Below are positions 41,624 to 51,958 of a stretch of DNA of 64,000 nucleotides, one piece after another. Origin of the DNA: Halorubrum laminariae (GTDB lineage Archaea; Halobacteriota; Halobacteria; Halobacteriales; Haloferacaceae). The notes beneath the pieces are model-generated. The model had not been told where the DNA came from and did not search any database. It was given only the letters and a program-made list of their open reading frames with translations. Numbering within the stretch: the first letter of the stretch is position 1; each line of letters begins with the position of its first letter. The stretch lies in the NCBI RefSeq assembly GCF_024494655.1, contig NZ_JANHDL010000005.1, forward strand, positions 1 through 64,000. Direction: 5' to 3'. The translations under genes and the position numbers were made by a program.

Positions 41624-41970
41624 CAGTCGTTACCCGGAATCTTGCAGAAGGTCGGGATGTACGTCTCACCGTCGTCCATCTCGACTTCTTCGGTTCCGCG
41701 ACCGATCCAGACCGTATCTCCGCGTTCGAGATTCCCCTGCTTGAGCGCAGTCTTCACCTCGTCTTTGGCGAAGTAGTCCTCGACGCCGCGGTCCTGGTCC
41801 TTGATAGTGAGCCGGAACCACGAGCCGTAGTCTCCTTCTCCCTCGGAGATGTCGAGCACAGGCCCGGTCATGGTTTCACCGGGGGAGAGTTCGATCGCTT
41901 CCGATCCATCCGACGTAGGCGCGGCGGCGTCAACGAATCCGTCCGGCGCACTTGGCATTTCGCTCGCCAT
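41623..41970 (-). CDS. Small OB-fold-like protein of the provirus (115 aa)
   Basis: A 115-residue protein with a beta-rich core (IELSPGETMTGPVLDISEGEGDYGSWFRLTIKDQD, about residues 24-58; then AKDEVKTALKQGNLERGDTVWIGRG), reminiscent of an OB-fold nucleic-acid-binding domain. A C-terminal YIPTFCKIPG element follows. It is the first gene of the structural operon with its own TATA-like box (catttatc on the minus strand, about 27 nt upstream). It could be a single-strand DNA-binding protein of a ssDNA or partly ssDNA genome. Confidence 0.6.
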   Translation of the reverse strand: MASEMPSAPDGFVDAAAPTSDGSEAIELSPGETMTGPVLDISEGEGDYGSWFRLTIKDQDRGVEDYFAKDEVKTALKQGNLERGDTVWIGRGTEEVEMDDGETYIPTFCKIPGND

Positions 41971-42071
41971 TACAATTGGTAGTGTGCGAAACTTGTAGAT
42001 AAATGGGACAACTGTGCACAGTGAAAGTAAAACTCAGAATCAGTAGCAAGCAAAGCCATCATTTATTCTTT

Positions 42072-44117
42072 TTATATAGTACTTTTGACGGTCGAGCGGA
42101 TTTCGTCGAGCGCGGACGGTGGAAGCATGAGCTGCCCGGCGATGGAGATCGGCGAGGTTTCACCGGTCGACTCGACCAGCTCCTTGATGGCAACTCGCTC
42201 TTGCTCACAAAGCATCGATTCAGGCGGAGACGACTGCCTCTCAAATCGGGTGGTGTACCAGTCGTCAGACCACTGTTTCGGTGTCACCCGACCGTTAGCC
42301 TGTACGGTTTCGGACCATTCGCGGGCGATCAGCTCCGGCGGTGGAACCCGACCGGAACGAACGTCGAATTCGTCGAACAGCGATGTATTCTCCCACGGTT
42401 CCGGACCACTAAGCACAGCGGGCTGCGGGAGGTACGGGAGGTCGGTTCGATCCATTATCGAGCCAGTGCCCTCGACGACGATCGTGCCGTAGGCCGTACC
42501 GCCGGGCGAGCCGATTTCCGTTTCCTCCTCGGTAGAGAGTTGCACGACAGCATCCGGTGCCCATTCAGGTTCCCGCTCGAACCCGTCTCGATGTCTCTCA
42601 GCAGGCGGAGCTTCCGCAGATTGCGGTATCGGCACCTCTCCCGATATCGTATGATTTGGCGCTTCGGTTTCAGTCGCACACAGCGGGCAGGTATCGGGTT
42701 CGTCGTGATCACATCGCCGAGCGCGTGTTTCCGACCCGAGCGATCCGGCCGAGCGGGCCGACGGCCATCGCTCTGCAAGCGTCCGTTCTTGCTCACCGCC
42801 GTCGGTTTGTTCCTGGTCGGTGGTCGATTCGGAGAGCCGTGACTGAGCGAGGGATTCAGACTGGTCGATACCGTGAGGTGACCCACACTCCGCGCATTCG
42901 TAGGTAAGTCCCGGTTTCGAGGAACGAACAATAGAGTCGCCATGTGGAACGGTTTGCTCAGTCTCAGGGTCGAAATACTGCTGTTGGCAAGCGTCGGCTT
43001 TGCACGCGGCGGTCGCCCACCGCGATCGGCTGTATTTCTGAGTTGTCGTCGCCCACTGCGAGGCCGCCCACATGAGGTATTCATCAGATCGTTCGAGGAG
43101 ATCTTCATCTGGGGCGACAGCGAGGTATTCGGAGACGTAGCCCGCGAAATCTTGAATGTCGTCGTCTTCGCGGACTGTTACGGCCATCTCGATGTTGTGA
43201 GCGGACCAGCCGGCACCCTCACATTCGGAGACGTGTTTCGCGACGATCGGCCGGTATGTTTCTGGGTCGATTGCGACACTCGTCGGGGTCGAGGTCGCAG
43301 CTGCATCGAAGATGACGACCGGGTGGCTGTGTGAGTATCCGGTTGCGTCTTTCTGTGGACCGGGATGCGGTTCAGACTGCCACCACCAAGCGTATTCGCC
43401 GGGCGATAGGCCGAGTGTGTCTTCCAGTACGTAGCGCAGTGTTCGCTTCACCGAGTTTGACGACCCGGACCACGCGTCGCGAATCTCCCGATCGTGGTCT
43501 GCCATCGGACGAAATGACCCATCGGAACCGAGCGACGAAGCAGTCAGACCGAACAGTACCGTGACCGGTTCGGCGTATTCGGCTTCACAGGTACGTCCGC
43601 AGGGATATTTGCCGCCCATGAATTGACGCTTGAGTGCCTTGAGACGTGCGTATTGGGTTGATTGATACTTTGGTGTGAGGCTGTTGTCCATGTCGATAAG
43701 GAACGATTCATAGTCGTTCCGAATCTCGGAGCCGCGAGCCATCCGGAGGAACTTGTCCCGATATCCCTCGTACCAGTCGAGCATTTCTTCGATGGCAGCA
43801 ATCAGCGGGAGTGAGTCGCGGGACACTGTTTCTTCGACAGACTTCTGTTGGTTTTCGCCGATATCGACGGTTCGGAGGACGGTTTCGGGTTCTTCAAGAA
43901 CTTCTTCGCGAAGCTTCCGACCGTGGACTGTGGAAACGGGCTCGAAGACGCGATCTTCGTATCGCTCGATGATTCCAGACACACGCTCTTCGACAGTCGG
44001 GAGGTCGGGAGGTCGGAGTGAGAGTTCTGGAGAGTTAGGGCCTGTATCGTTCGACGCGGGGTAAGTCCCGTTGGATAGCCAAGCCGCAGCCGCATCCGCT
44101 TCCCGCGGCGCACTCAT
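42072..44117 (-). CDS. HUH-type replication initiator (Rep) of the provirus
   Basis: A 681-residue protein with GYSHSHPVVIFD near residues 260-271, which fits the His-x-His metal motif of HUH rolling-circle Reps (His263, His265). Candidate tyrosines follow at about 340-365 (YLMWAASQW ... KYSRSRW). Cys-rich segments (CKADACQQQYF, YECAECGSPHG and CDHDEPDTCPLC) suggest zinc sites. The last third is acidic linker. It would nick and reseal the circular genome for replication. It starts at ATG 44117, overlapping the 75-aa gene (ATGA). Rep first and VP3-VP4 next is the pleolipovirus order. The HUH call rests on one motif. Confidence 0.7.
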   Translation of the reverse strand: MSAPREADAAAAWLSNGTYPASNDTGPNSPELSLRPPDLPTVEERVSGIIERYEDRVFEPVSTVHGRKLREEVLEEPETVLRTVDIGENQQKSVEETVSRDSLPLIAAIEEMLDWYEGYRDKFLRMARGSEIRNDYESFLIDMDNSLTPKYQSTQYARLKALKRQFMGGKYPCGRTCEAEYAEPVTVLFGLTASSLGSDGSFRPMADHDREIRDAWSGSSNSVKRTLRYVLEDTLGLSPGEYAWWWQSEPHPGPQKDATGYSHSHPVVIFDAAATSTPTSVAIDPETYRPIVAKHVSECEGAGWSAHNIEMAVTVREDDDIQDFAGYVSEYLAVAPDEDLLERSDEYLMWAASQWATTTQKYSRSRWATAACKADACQQQYFDPETEQTVPHGDSIVRSSKPGLTYECAECGSPHGIDQSESLAQSRLSESTTDQEQTDGGEQERTLAERWPSARSAGSLGSETRARRCDHDEPDTCPLCATETEAPNHTISGEVPIPQSAEAPPAERHRDGFEREPEWAPDAVVQLSTEEETEIGSPGGTAYGTIVVEGTGSIMDRTDLPYLPQPAVLSGPEPWENTSLFDEFDVRSGRVPPPELIAREWSETVQANGRVTPKQWSDDWYTTRFERQSSPPESMLCEQERVAIKELVESTGETSPISIAGQLMLPPSALDEIRSTVKSTI

Positions 44118-44341
44118 CGCTCACCTCCCGGTGTGCGCGACACCACGACCGCACCGCCACTCGTTTGGCGACCGAAGGTCGCCTGTGCGCGGTCGACGCC
44201 GTTCGGTCCGCGTCCGGCGGACCTCACGGACCGCAAGGTCGTCGACCGCTTGGAGAGATTGTCAGGGCTCGCCTCGAGTATCGACGAGCGACAGAGCCGA
44301 ATCCGTAGGGAGGTGGACCGGCGCGCAGCTGTGCCCGTCAC
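44114..44341 (-). CDS. 75-aa basic protein upstream of Rep
   Basis: A GTG start at 44341 overlaps the stop of the preceding 59-aa gene (GTGA), and its own TGA overlaps the Rep ATG (ATGA). The product is basic and Ser/Arg-rich with no recognised domain. The double overlap supports real coupled translation, but composition in a high-G+C region makes the call uncertain. Confidence 0.4.
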   Translation of the reverse strand: MTGTAARRSTSLRIRLCRSSILEASPDNLSKRSTTLRSVRSAGRGPNGVDRAQATFGRQTSGGAVVVSRTPGGER

Positions 44342-44517
44342 TCTTCGAGCGGATTCGCAAGTTCGGATGGACGACGGTCACAGTCGAGGCGGTGACCGTA
44401 CTCGATCCCGCTCGTCGAGTTCTGCGTACACCGCTGGCCGCAGACCGGACACCAGAACTCACCCGGACCAGTGGCAGTGAGGTGACAGTGAGAGTTCGAC
44501 TCTGAACCGAGGCTCAC
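44338..44517 (-). CDS. 59-aa zinc-finger protein at the head of the Rep operon
   Basis: A GTG at the complement of 44515-44517 opens a 59-residue frame: an HCH pair in SESNSHCHLTATG, then FWCPVCGQRCTQNSTSG and GHRLDCDRRPSELANP, ending LEE. The CPVCG ... C pattern indicates zinc binding. It overlaps the next gene by GTGA. Small zinc proteins beside viral Rep genes are often copy-control or nucleic-acid-binding factors; that role is inferred. Confidence 0.55.
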   Translation of the reverse strand: MSLGSESNSHCHLTATGPGEFWCPVCGQRCTQNSTSGIEYGHRLDCDRRPSELANPLEE

Positions 44518-44520
44518 CAG

Positions 44521-44570
44521 AAACCACCCCGTTTTGCGGAGGAAACCGCCCGACTGCGATGGGGTGGTTT
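44521..44570. repeat. Long inverted repeat upstream of the Rep operon, candidate origin
   Basis: AAACCACCCC (44521-44530) and GGGGTGGTTT (44561-44570) are perfect arms around 30 bp that contain a second small hairpin (GCGG-AGGAAA-CCGC, 44536-44549). It lies just ahead of the zinc-finger gene and between Rep and the att end. Rolling-circle origins typically sit in such a hairpin next to rep. Confidence 0.5.
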
Positions 44571-44689
44571 TGAAGAGAAACTTATCGCGGGTTCTGAACG
44601 ACTTTTCTCAGACGCTAAAGTGCGGGATTCGGCGTCGTAGAATAGCCTATCGGCTGGTTTTCTTTTGCTCTGCCGCGAGTTAATTTCAG

Positions 44690-44705
44690 ACGGGCGCGAC
44701 GGGAT
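44690..44705 (+). other. tRNA-side attachment site of the provirus
   Basis: ACGGGCGCGACGGGAT overlaps the 3' end of tRNA-Arg (T-arm and acceptor strand plus one downstream base) and repeats exactly at 33713-33728. Integration here rebuilds an intact tRNA, leaving the short copy at the far end. Confidence 0.75.
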
Positions 44706-44763
44706 TTGAACCCGCGGCATCTTGGTCCGGAACCAAGTGCTCTGTCCGCTGAGCTACGCGCCC
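44691..44763 (-). tRNA. tRNA-Arg (CCG), provirus integration target
   Basis: Read on the minus strand, the acceptor stem is GGGCGCG/CGCGCCC with discriminator G. The D stem is GCTC/GAGC. The anticodon stem CTTGG/CCAAG encloses loop TTCCGGA, so the anticodon is CCG. The T arm is GCGGG/CCCGT, with one G-U pair. The 3' end overlaps the att repeat. Confidence 0.95.
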
Positions 44764-44978
44764 TCACGGCCGAATATCGCTGGAGAGCGTTTAACGCTTC
44801 TGACTCTGTGTCTCCGATGTGACGAAGACGACACACGAACCACCGATCGAGTACCGAGAGCTTCAGACGAATATCAGCCCTACATTCGACGGATCTTGGT
44901 GATGTCTGCCGATTGTCTCGTAGATTATCAAATTCGATTCCCAGAGGGAGCGGATTTATCTGTTACCGATCGTAGTCC

Positions 44979-46595
44979 GTGACAAGCGTGACCTTCCGAT
45001 CGACCAACGAAACGCGAGCGGGGCTCCGCAGTGGTACCGAACGGCCCCGAACCGACGGGTCTCGGAAGGGAGAGAAGCGTTCTGAGAAGGCGGCTGCCGA
45101 CCGCGAGGGATCGAGCGACGACGCCACACCCGTTGGGAGCGGTCCGAACGCGCCGAGGATGGACAGGTTCGTCGCCGCGGTCGCAGTCGACGGCGAGGTG
45201 GTGTTCGCGGGGCCGTCGGTCCCGGACGTCATCGGTGTCGAGCGGGAGGCGCTGACCGGCGACGATCTGCTGTCGTACGTGCATCCGAACGACCGTACGG
45301 CCGTCTCCGACGGGCTCTCCGCGGTCGCGACCGATCGAACCGTCACCCATCGCATCCGACACGCGAACGGGGGATTCGTCTGGGTCGAGTCGGTCGTCGA
45401 CGAGGAGTTGGCACCCGAGTTCGGCGGGCGCGTCGTCACCGTGCGTCGCGTCGACGTCGATCAGACATTTCCGGAGCGGTTCCGACGGTTTCTGGAGTAC
45501 GGCACCGACCTCGTGACCGTCGTCGACGCGGACGGTCGAGTCAGGTACGAGAGTCCATCGATCGAGGAGGTGCTCGGGTACGAGCAAGGGTCAACTGTGG
45601 GTCGCTCACCGCTCGGCTACGTCCATCCAGACGACCGCGAACGCGTGACGGAGCGGTTCTACCACGCGCTCACCGAACCGGACGCGACCCCGACGCTCGA
45701 GTACCGGTACCGTACCGCTGACGGCGACTGGGTCTGGCTGGAGTCACAGACGCGGTCGCTGCCCGGCGACAGCGTCGGAGGACGGCTCCTCCTCAACTCG
45801 CGAGACGTGAGCGAACGGAGGGCGCGAGAGCGGCGGCTCACCGACCGCAACGAACGGCTCGATCGGTTCGCAAGCATCGTCTCGCACGACCTGCGGAACC
45901 CGCTGTCCGTGATACGCGCGTCGATGGAGATGGCACGGCTCAGAGACGACACGACGCCGCTCGCCCGCGGCGAGCGCGCGGTCGATCGGATCGACCAGCT
46001 CGTCTCCGAGCTACTGACGCTCGCGCGCCAAGGGTCGGGGATCGACGAGCCGACGGAGTTCACGCTCGACGGAGTCGTCCGCGACGCGTGGGGGACTGCC
46101 GGGAGCCCCGACGCCACCCTCGTCGTCGACGCTGAGGCGCGAGTCAGAGGCGACCGCGGCCGTCTGCGGCAGGCGTTCGAGAACCTGTTCCGAAACTGCA
46201 TCGAACACGGCACTGCGGAAGAGACCGATGACACGACAGATCAGACGAGTCTCACCGTCGTCGTGACCGCGACCGGAACGGGGTTCCTCGTCGCCGACGA
46301 CGGTCCGGGAGTCGATCCGGACCACCGCGACCGCGTGTTCGAGCCGGGCGTGACAACCCGCGAGGACGGAACGGGGTACGGGCTCGACATCGTCAGGGAG
46401 ATCGTGGAGTCACACGGCTGGGAGATCACGCTTCGCGAGGAAGCGGTCGACATCGCACGAGTCGGCGAGAGCAAGCGCGAGGCCGTCGGCGGCGAGAGCA
46501 GCACGGTCGCAGAAGGCGATATCGACGGCGCGTGCTTCGAGGTCTGCGCACCGGGGCCCAAGACCGCCGGGACCGAACCGTGGATCGATCGGTGA
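44979..46595 (+). CDS. PAS-domain histidine kinase
   Basis: A 538-residue soluble sensor kinase. PAS-like domain 1 is at about 60-160 and PAS domain 2 with PAC motif at about 168-280 (LVTVVDADGRVRYESPSIEEVLGY ... YRYRTADGDWVWLES). The HisKA domain has phosphoacceptor His303 in SIVSHDLRNPLS. The HATPase domain has N box FENLFRNCIEHG (about 395) and G boxes VADDGPGVD and GTGYGLDIV (about 445-475). No membrane segments, so it senses a cytoplasmic or redox signal. The start is GTG 44979 with cggatttatc about 27 nt upstream, a leaderless promoter. No response regulator is adjacent. Confidence 0.88.
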   Translation: MTSVTFRSTNETRAGLRSGTERPRTDGSRKGEKRSEKAAADREGSSDDATPVGSGPNAPRMDRFVAAVAVDGEVVFAGPSVPDVIGVEREALTGDDLLSYVHPNDRTAVSDGLSAVATDRTVTHRIRHANGGFVWVESVVDEELAPEFGGRVVTVRRVDVDQTFPERFRRFLEYGTDLVTVVDADGRVRYESPSIEEVLGYEQGSTVGRSPLGYVHPDDRERVTERFYHALTEPDATPTLEYRYRTADGDWVWLESQTRSLPGDSVGGRLLLNSRDVSERRARERRLTDRNERLDRFASIVSHDLRNPLSVIRASMEMARLRDDTTPLARGERAVDRIDQLVSELLTLARQGSGIDEPTEFTLDGVVRDAWGTAGSPDATLVVDAEARVRGDRGRLRQAFENLFRNCIEHGTAEETDDTTDQTSLTVVVTATGTGFLVADDGPGVDPDHRDRVFEPGVTTREDGTGYGLDIVREIVESHGWEITLREEAVDIARVGESKREAVGGESSTVAEGDIDGACFEVCAPGPKTAGTEPWIDR

Positions 46596-46605
46596 ACGGA
46601 CTCGT

Positions 46606-48378
46606 TCACCGATCCCGCTCGAACGCCGCAGCGAACGTCGCTTTGTCGACGGCGAGAACCGTCGGCCGACCGTGGGGGCACGCGTACGGCCGGTCACACT
46701 CACCGAGCCGGTCGACGAGCGCTCGTTGTGCGTCGGGAGCCAAGTCACCGATATCACCGCGTTTCAGGGACGGATGACACGCGAGGTCCGCGAGCAGCGT
46801 CTCGCGAGCGTCCCGCGGCCGTTCCCCGGCATCGAGCCCGGCGAGCGCCTCGCGGAACCCGTCGCCGTCGAGTGTCCGTCCGAACGGCGCGGGGACGGAC
46901 CGGAGCCGGACCGTGTCGCCGCCGAACCGTTCCGTCTCGAATCCGAGCGCGTCGAGGGCGTCCGCGTGCGCCGCCGCCGCCGCGGCCTCGTCGGCCGACA
47001 GCGAGACGGTCGCCGGCGGATCGAGTGACACTGTCGGGACGGGGTCGCCGTCGAACACCCGTGCGAGCCGCTCGTAGTTCACCCGCTCGTGGGCGGCGTG
47101 GCCGTCGACGACGAGCAGGTCGTCGCCGGATTCGACGAGGAGGTAGAGGTCGCGGAACGTCCCGATCGGCTCCGCGTCCGCGAACGCCGCCGGACGCTCT
47201 CCGTCCTCGCCGCCGACGGGCTCCAGCGCGGCGTCGAGACCGGTTTCGACCGCTTCTCTCCGTCGGAGGTCCGCACCGGTGAGGGCGTCGGCGACGGCCG
47301 TCTCGATCGCGTCGGCGACCGCATCGGCGTCGCGGAGTCCCACCTCTCGCTTCGCCGGGTGGACGTTCGGATCCACGCGGGTCGCCGAAATCGAGACATC
47401 GACCGCGGCGACGGGCTCTCTGCCGTCCGGGAGGAGCCGCCCGTACCCGGCGCGGACCGCGGCCGCGAGGCGGTCGTTGCGGACCGGTCGTCCATTCACC
47501 GAGATCCGGACGTGGTCGCGCGAGGCGCGGGTAATCGAGGGGTACACGAGGACGCCGGTCACCTCGATTGAGTCGGGTCCGTCCCTACGTTTGGGATCGA
47601 CCGCAGCGCTCGCGTCAAGTTCGGTCGAGCGGCTCGCAGTCTCGCGGTCGTACACGCCCAATAGCGCGTCCGTGATCCCCGAGCCGGACGTCGACAGCGT
47701 CCGCGACCCGTCGTGGTCGAGCGTGAACGCGACGCCGGGGTTCGCGAGCGCGTAGTCCGCGACGAGCGAAGAGACCCGCGCGAACTCGGCGGCCGCTCCC
47801 GCGAGCGACTCGCGGCGCGCGGGCCGAGTCGTGAACAGGTCCTCGACGACGACGGTGGTGCCGCGGGCGCGGCCGGCGTCGGAGACCGTCGGCTGGCACG
47901 GGTCGGATTCGGGCATCTTTTTTCGGTCCGCCATTTCGTCCGTCGCCCTTCCGTCCGCGACCGTCCCGTCGAGGACGACTCGGGTACCGACCGCGCCGCC
48001 GTCGTTCGTGACGAGTTCGAGCCGCGCGGCGTCGGTGATGGCCGCGAGCGCCTCGCCGCGGAAGCCGAGCGAGTTGACGCCGACGGGGTCGCCGTCGGGT
48101 GCCAACTTGCTCGTCGCGTGCCGCTCGACGGCCCGATGTGCGTCCTCGCGGCCCATGCCGTGGCCGTCGTCTACGACGCGGATCCGGTCGGTCCCGTCGC
48201 CCGCGACCGCGACCTCGACGCGGGAGGCGTCGGCGTCGAGCGCGTTGTCGATCAGTTCGGCGACGACGCGGGCCGGTCGGGTGACGACCTCGCCGGCCGC
48301 GATCCGGTCGACCGTGGCGGGATCGAGCCGACGGACCGACGACGCGTCCGAGTCGTCGTCGACGCTATCACCCGTCAT
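46606..48378 (-). CDS. mutL: DNA mismatch repair protein MutL
   Basis: A 590-residue MutL. The GHKL ATPase N-terminus has [10 protein letters not shown] (about 41-50), DDGHGMG (about 71-77), HATSKL and [10 protein letters not shown]. The C-terminal dimerisation/endonuclease domain carries [12 protein letters not shown] (about 433), a variant of the DQHAxxExxxxE endonuclease motif, and the closing CPHGRPTVL. It couples mismatch recognition by MutS to strand incision. It overlaps the upstream mutS gene by 11 nt. Confidence 0.95.
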   Translation of the reverse strand: MTGDSVDDDSDASSVRRLDPATVDRIAAGEVVTRPARVVAELIDNALDADASRVEVAVAGDGTDRIRVVDDGHGMGREDAHRAVERHATSKLAPDGDPVGVNSLGFRGEALAAITDAARLELVTNDGGAVGTRVVLDGTVADGRATDEMADRKKMPESDPCQPTVSDAGRARGTTVVVEDLFTTRPARRESLAGAAAEFARVSSLVADYALANPGVAFTLDHDGSRTLSTSGSGITDALLGVYDRETASRSTELDASAAVDPKRRDGPDSIEVTGVLVYPSITRASRDHVRISVNGRPVRNDRLAAAVRAGYGRLLPDGREPVAAVDVSISATRVDPNVHPAKREVGLRDADAVADAIETAVADALTGADLRRREAVETGLDAALEPVGGEDGERPAAFADAEPIGTFRDLYLLVESGDDLLVVDGHAAHERVNYERLARVFDGDPVPTVSLDPPATVSLSADEAAAAAAHADALDALGFETERFGGDTVRLRSVPAPFGRTLDGDGFREALAGLDAGERPRDARETLLADLACHPSLKRGDIGDLAPDAQRALVDRLGECDRPYACPHGRPTVLAVDKATFAAAFERDR

Positions 48379-51205
48379 CGTCGGCCCGTGACTGGAGGTC
48401 GTGTAAGGTGTTTAGCGCCTCTATCGGCGTCATGCGCGCGATGTCGAGATCGCGGAGGTCGGCGATGAGATCAGGGGGATCCTCGGCGGCGCGTGTGTCT
48501 TCACCGCCGGGGTCCGACGATTCACCGGACATATCTCCGGCGGTTCCGACATTCTCGGTGTTCTCGTCGATGAACTCATCGAGGGCGGCGTCCGGTGTGT
48601 CGGCGTCGGTGTTCGATGAGTCGTCAGTAGCTCCCCGACCCTCGCCCGCCACGATCGACCGGGCCCGCTCGACGACGGGCGTGGGAACGCCAGCGAGCTC
48701 GGCGACTTCGACGCCGTACGACGAGGAGGAGACGCCGGGAACGACCCGGTGGAGGAACGTCACGTCACCGTCGTCGCGGGTGGCGGCGAAGTGGAGATTG
48801 CGGACGCGATCGTGCCGGTCCGCGAGGTCGGTGAGTTCGTGGTAGTGCGTCGCGAAGAGCGTCGTCGCCCCAAGCTCGTCGTGGACGAATTCGGCGGCGG
48901 CGCGGGCGATGGCGCGCCCGTCGGTCGTGGCCGTTCCGCGACCCACCTCGTCCAAGAGTACGAGCGAGTCGGGGCCGGCGTCGTGGAGAATCTCTGTCAG
49001 TTCGCTCATCTCGCGCATGAACGTCGACTGTCCCCCCGCGATGTCGTCGGAGGCACCCACGCGGGTGAACAGCCGGTCGAAGACGGGCAGCTCGGCCGCC
49101 TGCGCTGGGACGAACGAGCCGGTCTGTGCGAGCACGACCGCGAGCGCGACGGACCGCATGTACGTGGACTTCCCGCTCATGTTTGGCCCGGTGATCAGGG
49201 TGACGGAGCCTCGGGGGAGGGTCGCGTCGTTCGGGACAAACGACGCCTCGGAGCGCTCGACGACGGGATGCCGTCCCCCCTCGATCTCGATCCCCGCGTC
49301 GGGGTCATCGACGATCTCCGGGCGAACGTACCCGCTCTCGACGGCGACGGTCGCGAGCGAGGCGAGCGCGTCGATCTCGCTGATCGCGTCCGCGAGCGCC
49401 TGAATTCGCTCGGTCTCGTCGGCGACGCGCTCGCGGACGTCGACGAACAGGTCGTACTCCATGGCGTCAGCCCGCTCCGTGGCACCGACGATCGCGTCCT
49501 CTCGCTCTTTCAACTCCGGCGTGACGTACCGCTCGCTGTTCTTGAGCGTCTGTCTCCGGCGGTAGTCGTCCGGAACTCGGTCGCGGTTGGCGTCCGTCAC
49601 CTCGATGTAGTAGCCGTGGACCTGCGTGTGGCCCACCGACAGCGAGTCGATCCCGGTCCGCTCGCGCTCGCGCGCCTCTAGGTCCGCGATCCACTCGCGC
49701 CCCTCGCGTTCGGTCGCCCGCAGGTCGTCGAGGTCGGCGTCGAACCCCTCGCGTATCACGCCACCCTCCGTGATCTCCTGTGGCGGATCGACGGCGATCG
49801 CCGAGTCGATCAGCGCTCTGATCTCCTCCAACTCGTCGAGCCGGCCGCGGAGGTCGCGGAGGTGGTCGGACTGAGGGAGCGCGTCGGCATCCTCGGTGTC
49901 GGCACCCCCGGCGTCCGTGGTTGCGTCCGTCTCGTCAGAGACGCCCGAGAGCACCGCCTTCAGCTCCGGGACGACTGCGAGCGTCGCGTGCAGCGACCGG
50001 AGATCGCGGGCGTCAGCGCGGCCCCGAGAAACGCGACCGACGAGCCGTTCGAGGTCGTACGCTGCGGCGAGGGAGTCGCCGACCGCCTCGCGGACCAGCG
50101 TGCGGTCTACGAGTTCCTCGACCGCATCGTGCCGGCCGGCGATCGCGTCGGGGTCGACCAGCGGTCGGCGGAGCCAGCGCTCCAGACACCGGCGACCGAG
50201 CGCGCAGTTCGTCCGGTCGAGCACGTCGAACAGCGTGTCGCTCGCGCCGAGGCCGCGGTTCTCGAACAGCTCTAAGCTACGCTGGGCGGCCGCGTCGAGC
50301 CGGAGCCTGTCTCGCGGGTCGTACCGTCGGATCCGGGTGACGTACGAGAGTGGTCCGTCGTCGCCCTGCGTGTACTCGGCGTACGCGAGCACTGCCCCCG
50401 CCGCGCGGAGCGCCGCGTCCTCGTCGAAGCGTCGGTCCGGTGACGGGAGGTACGGCTCCAGCCGCTCGGTCGCGGCTCGGAGGTCGAAGACGCCGGGATC
50501 GTGGTCGTGCGTCGTCCAGCCGCGGTTGGCGTCCGCGGGATCGAACGCGGGTGCGTCCGGGCCGACGATGAGCTCTGCCGGCGCGATCCGGTCCAGTTCC
50601 CCGGCGACCGTCTCGGGGTCGCCGGCGGTGACGAGACACTCCCCGGTCGAGACATCGACGGCGGCGAGACCGACCGACGCGTCGCAGCCGGCGGGGCCGG
50701 CCCATTCATCGTATCCGGCGTCTTCGGCCGTTCTGTCGTCTGAGCGGCCGTCGCCGCCCGCCACCGCCGCGACGTAGTTCGTCGTTCCCGCGTCGAGGAG
50801 GTCGTCCTCGACGACGGTGCCGGGCGTTATCACCTCGGTGACGGCGCGGTCGACGAGTCCCGAGGCCTGTTCCGCGTCCTCCACTTGGTCGCCGAGCGCG
50901 ACGCGGTAGCCGGCGTCGAGCAGCGTTTCGAGGTAGGGGCCGGCGTTGTCGATCGGGATCCCGGCCATGGGGTAGTCGCCGGTCGAGTCGGAGCGCTCTG
51001 TGAGCGTCACTTCACAAACCCGCGCGACCGTCTCGGCGGCCTCACAGAACGCCTCGTAGAAGTCGCCGACTTGGAACAACACGAGGGCGTCCCCGTGGGC
51101 GGCACACAGATCCGCGTACTGCGAGAGCATCGGCGTCAGTTCGTCACGGGCCGCGGCGATCCCCGGCGGGAGCCCCGTCACCGTCTCTCGGTCCGCCGTT
51201 GGCAT
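48368..51205 (-). CDS. mutS: DNA mismatch repair protein MutS
   Basis: A ~945-residue MutS1. The mismatch-recognition domain is at the N-terminus with the F-x-E-type region [15 protein letters not shown] connector, lever and clamp follow, then the ABC ATPase with [22 protein letters not shown] (about 680-701), the [17 protein letters not shown] signature and [17 protein letters not shown] long acidic linker precedes the C-terminal helix. I favour the start MPTADRET at 51205, because gtttatg about 27 nt upstream fits a leaderless promoter; an in-frame ATG at 51232 is the alternative. It forms an operon with mutL. Confidence 0.95.
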   Translation of the reverse strand: MPTADRETVTGLPPGIAAARDELTPMLSQYADLCAAHGDALVLFQVGDFYEAFCEAAETVARVCEVTLTERSDSTGDYPMAGIPIDNAGPYLETLLDAGYRVALGDQVEDAEQASGLVDRAVTEVITPGTVVEDDLLDAGTTNYVAAVAGGDGRSDDRTAEDAGYDEWAGPAGCDASVGLAAVDVSTGECLVTAGDPETVAGELDRIAPAELIVGPDAPAFDPADANRGWTTHDHDPGVFDLRAATERLEPYLPSPDRRFDEDAALRAAGAVLAYAEYTQGDDGPLSYVTRIRRYDPRDRLRLDAAAQRSLELFENRGLGASDTLFDVLDRTNCALGRRCLERWLRRPLVDPDAIAGRHDAVEELVDRTLVREAVGDSLAAAYDLERLVGRVSRGRADARDLRSLHATLAVVPELKAVLSGVSDETDATTDAGGADTEDADALPQSDHLRDLRGRLDELEEIRALIDSAIAVDPPQEITEGGVIREGFDADLDDLRATEREGREWIADLEARERERTGIDSLSVGHTQVHGYYIEVTDANRDRVPDDYRRRQTLKNSERYVTPELKEREDAIVGATERADAMEYDLFVDVRERVADETERIQALADAISEIDALASLATVAVESGYVRPEIVDDPDAGIEIEGGRHPVVERSEASFVPNDATLPRGSVTLITGPNMSGKSTYMRSVALAVVLAQTGSFVPAQAAELPVFDRLFTRVGASDDIAGGQSTFMREMSELTEILHDAGPDSLVLLDEVGRGTATTDGRAIARAAAEFVHDELGATTLFATHYHELTDLADRHDRVRNLHFAATRDDGDVTFLHRVVPGVSSSSYGVEVAELAGVPTPVVERARSIVAGEGRGATDDSSNTDADTPDAALDEFIDENTENVGTAGDMSGESSDPGGEDTRAAEDPPDLIADLRDLDIARMTPIEALNTLHDLQSRADDDG

Positions 51206-51321
51206 ATCACGAACCGAGACGCCCGCGGACATAAACCGTGCGGAGGCGACGGAGACGTTAGGTCCCCCGGCGTCGTGCGTTCCCCCGAGAGTTTTACACG
51301 CGTGCGCCTCCGATCGGACGT

Positions 51322-51873
51322 GTGGAGAACCGCTCGATCGTGGTCGGCATGGCCGCGACGTTCATCGGACTGACAGCCCTACTGGTCATCTCCGGGATCG
51401 TCGTCTCACCCGTCCTGCTGGCCGTCTCTCTCCCGTTCGGGCTCGTCTCGTACTTCCTCTGGTACCAAGCGAGCGGCCGGCTCCGCGACCGCGTACGCCG
51501 CGAGGCCGGCCGCGTCGGTCCGAGAGAGCGCGAGCGCGCTCGCCAGCGCGCCAGAGCCACCGAACACCGGCGCGCGGCGCACCGACGGAGCGGCGCGACC
51601 GACGGGGGATTCGGGGCGGATCGCACTCGCGAAGCCGCCGGAACACGGCGAGGGGTGGGTGCGAGCGGCAGCAACCCGCGGGACCGCGCGCCCCGGGGTG
51701 AGATGTCCGAACGCGAGGCCTACGAGACGCTCGGGCTCGATCGGACGGCGGATCAGGAGACCGTTCGGTCGACCTACCGCGAGCGGGCGAAGCGGCTCCA
51801 TCCGGACGGAGAAGACGGCAACGAGGAGGCGTTCAAGGAGCTGAACGAGGCGTATGAAGCGCTGAAAGAGTAG
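51322..51873 (+). CDS. Membrane-anchored J-domain (DnaJ-like) protein
   Basis: A 183-residue protein. Two hydrophobic helices (about residues 8-27 and 29-47) are followed by an Arg/Ala-rich linker and a C-terminal J domain (about 130-183): [40 protein letters not shown], with the HPD triad that stimulates Hsp70. It would recruit DnaK to the membrane. GTG 51322 has gttttacac about 27 nt upstream. It is divergent from mutS. Confidence 0.85.
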   Translation: MENRSIVVGMAATFIGLTALLVISGIVVSPVLLAVSLPFGLVSYFLWYQASGRLRDRVRREAGRVGPRERERARQRARATEHRRAAHRRSGATDGGFGADRTREAAGTRRGVGASGSNPRDRAPRGEMSEREAYETLGLDRTADQETVRSTYRERAKRLHPDGEDGNEEAFKELNEAYEALKE

Positions 51874-51958
51874 GATTTCTCGGCTACCGCCCGCCCGCGT
51901 ATGGACCGTTGACGCCCGAAAGCCACTCGTTAAGTGGTCGGCGACCCTCCGATAGGGC

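Noticed and set aside
42072..44117. Rep as a protein-primed polymerase or plasmid primase
   Set aside because: No polymerase or primase motifs are visible. The GYSHSHPVVIFD segment and position fit a rolling-circle Rep better, though with moderate confidence.
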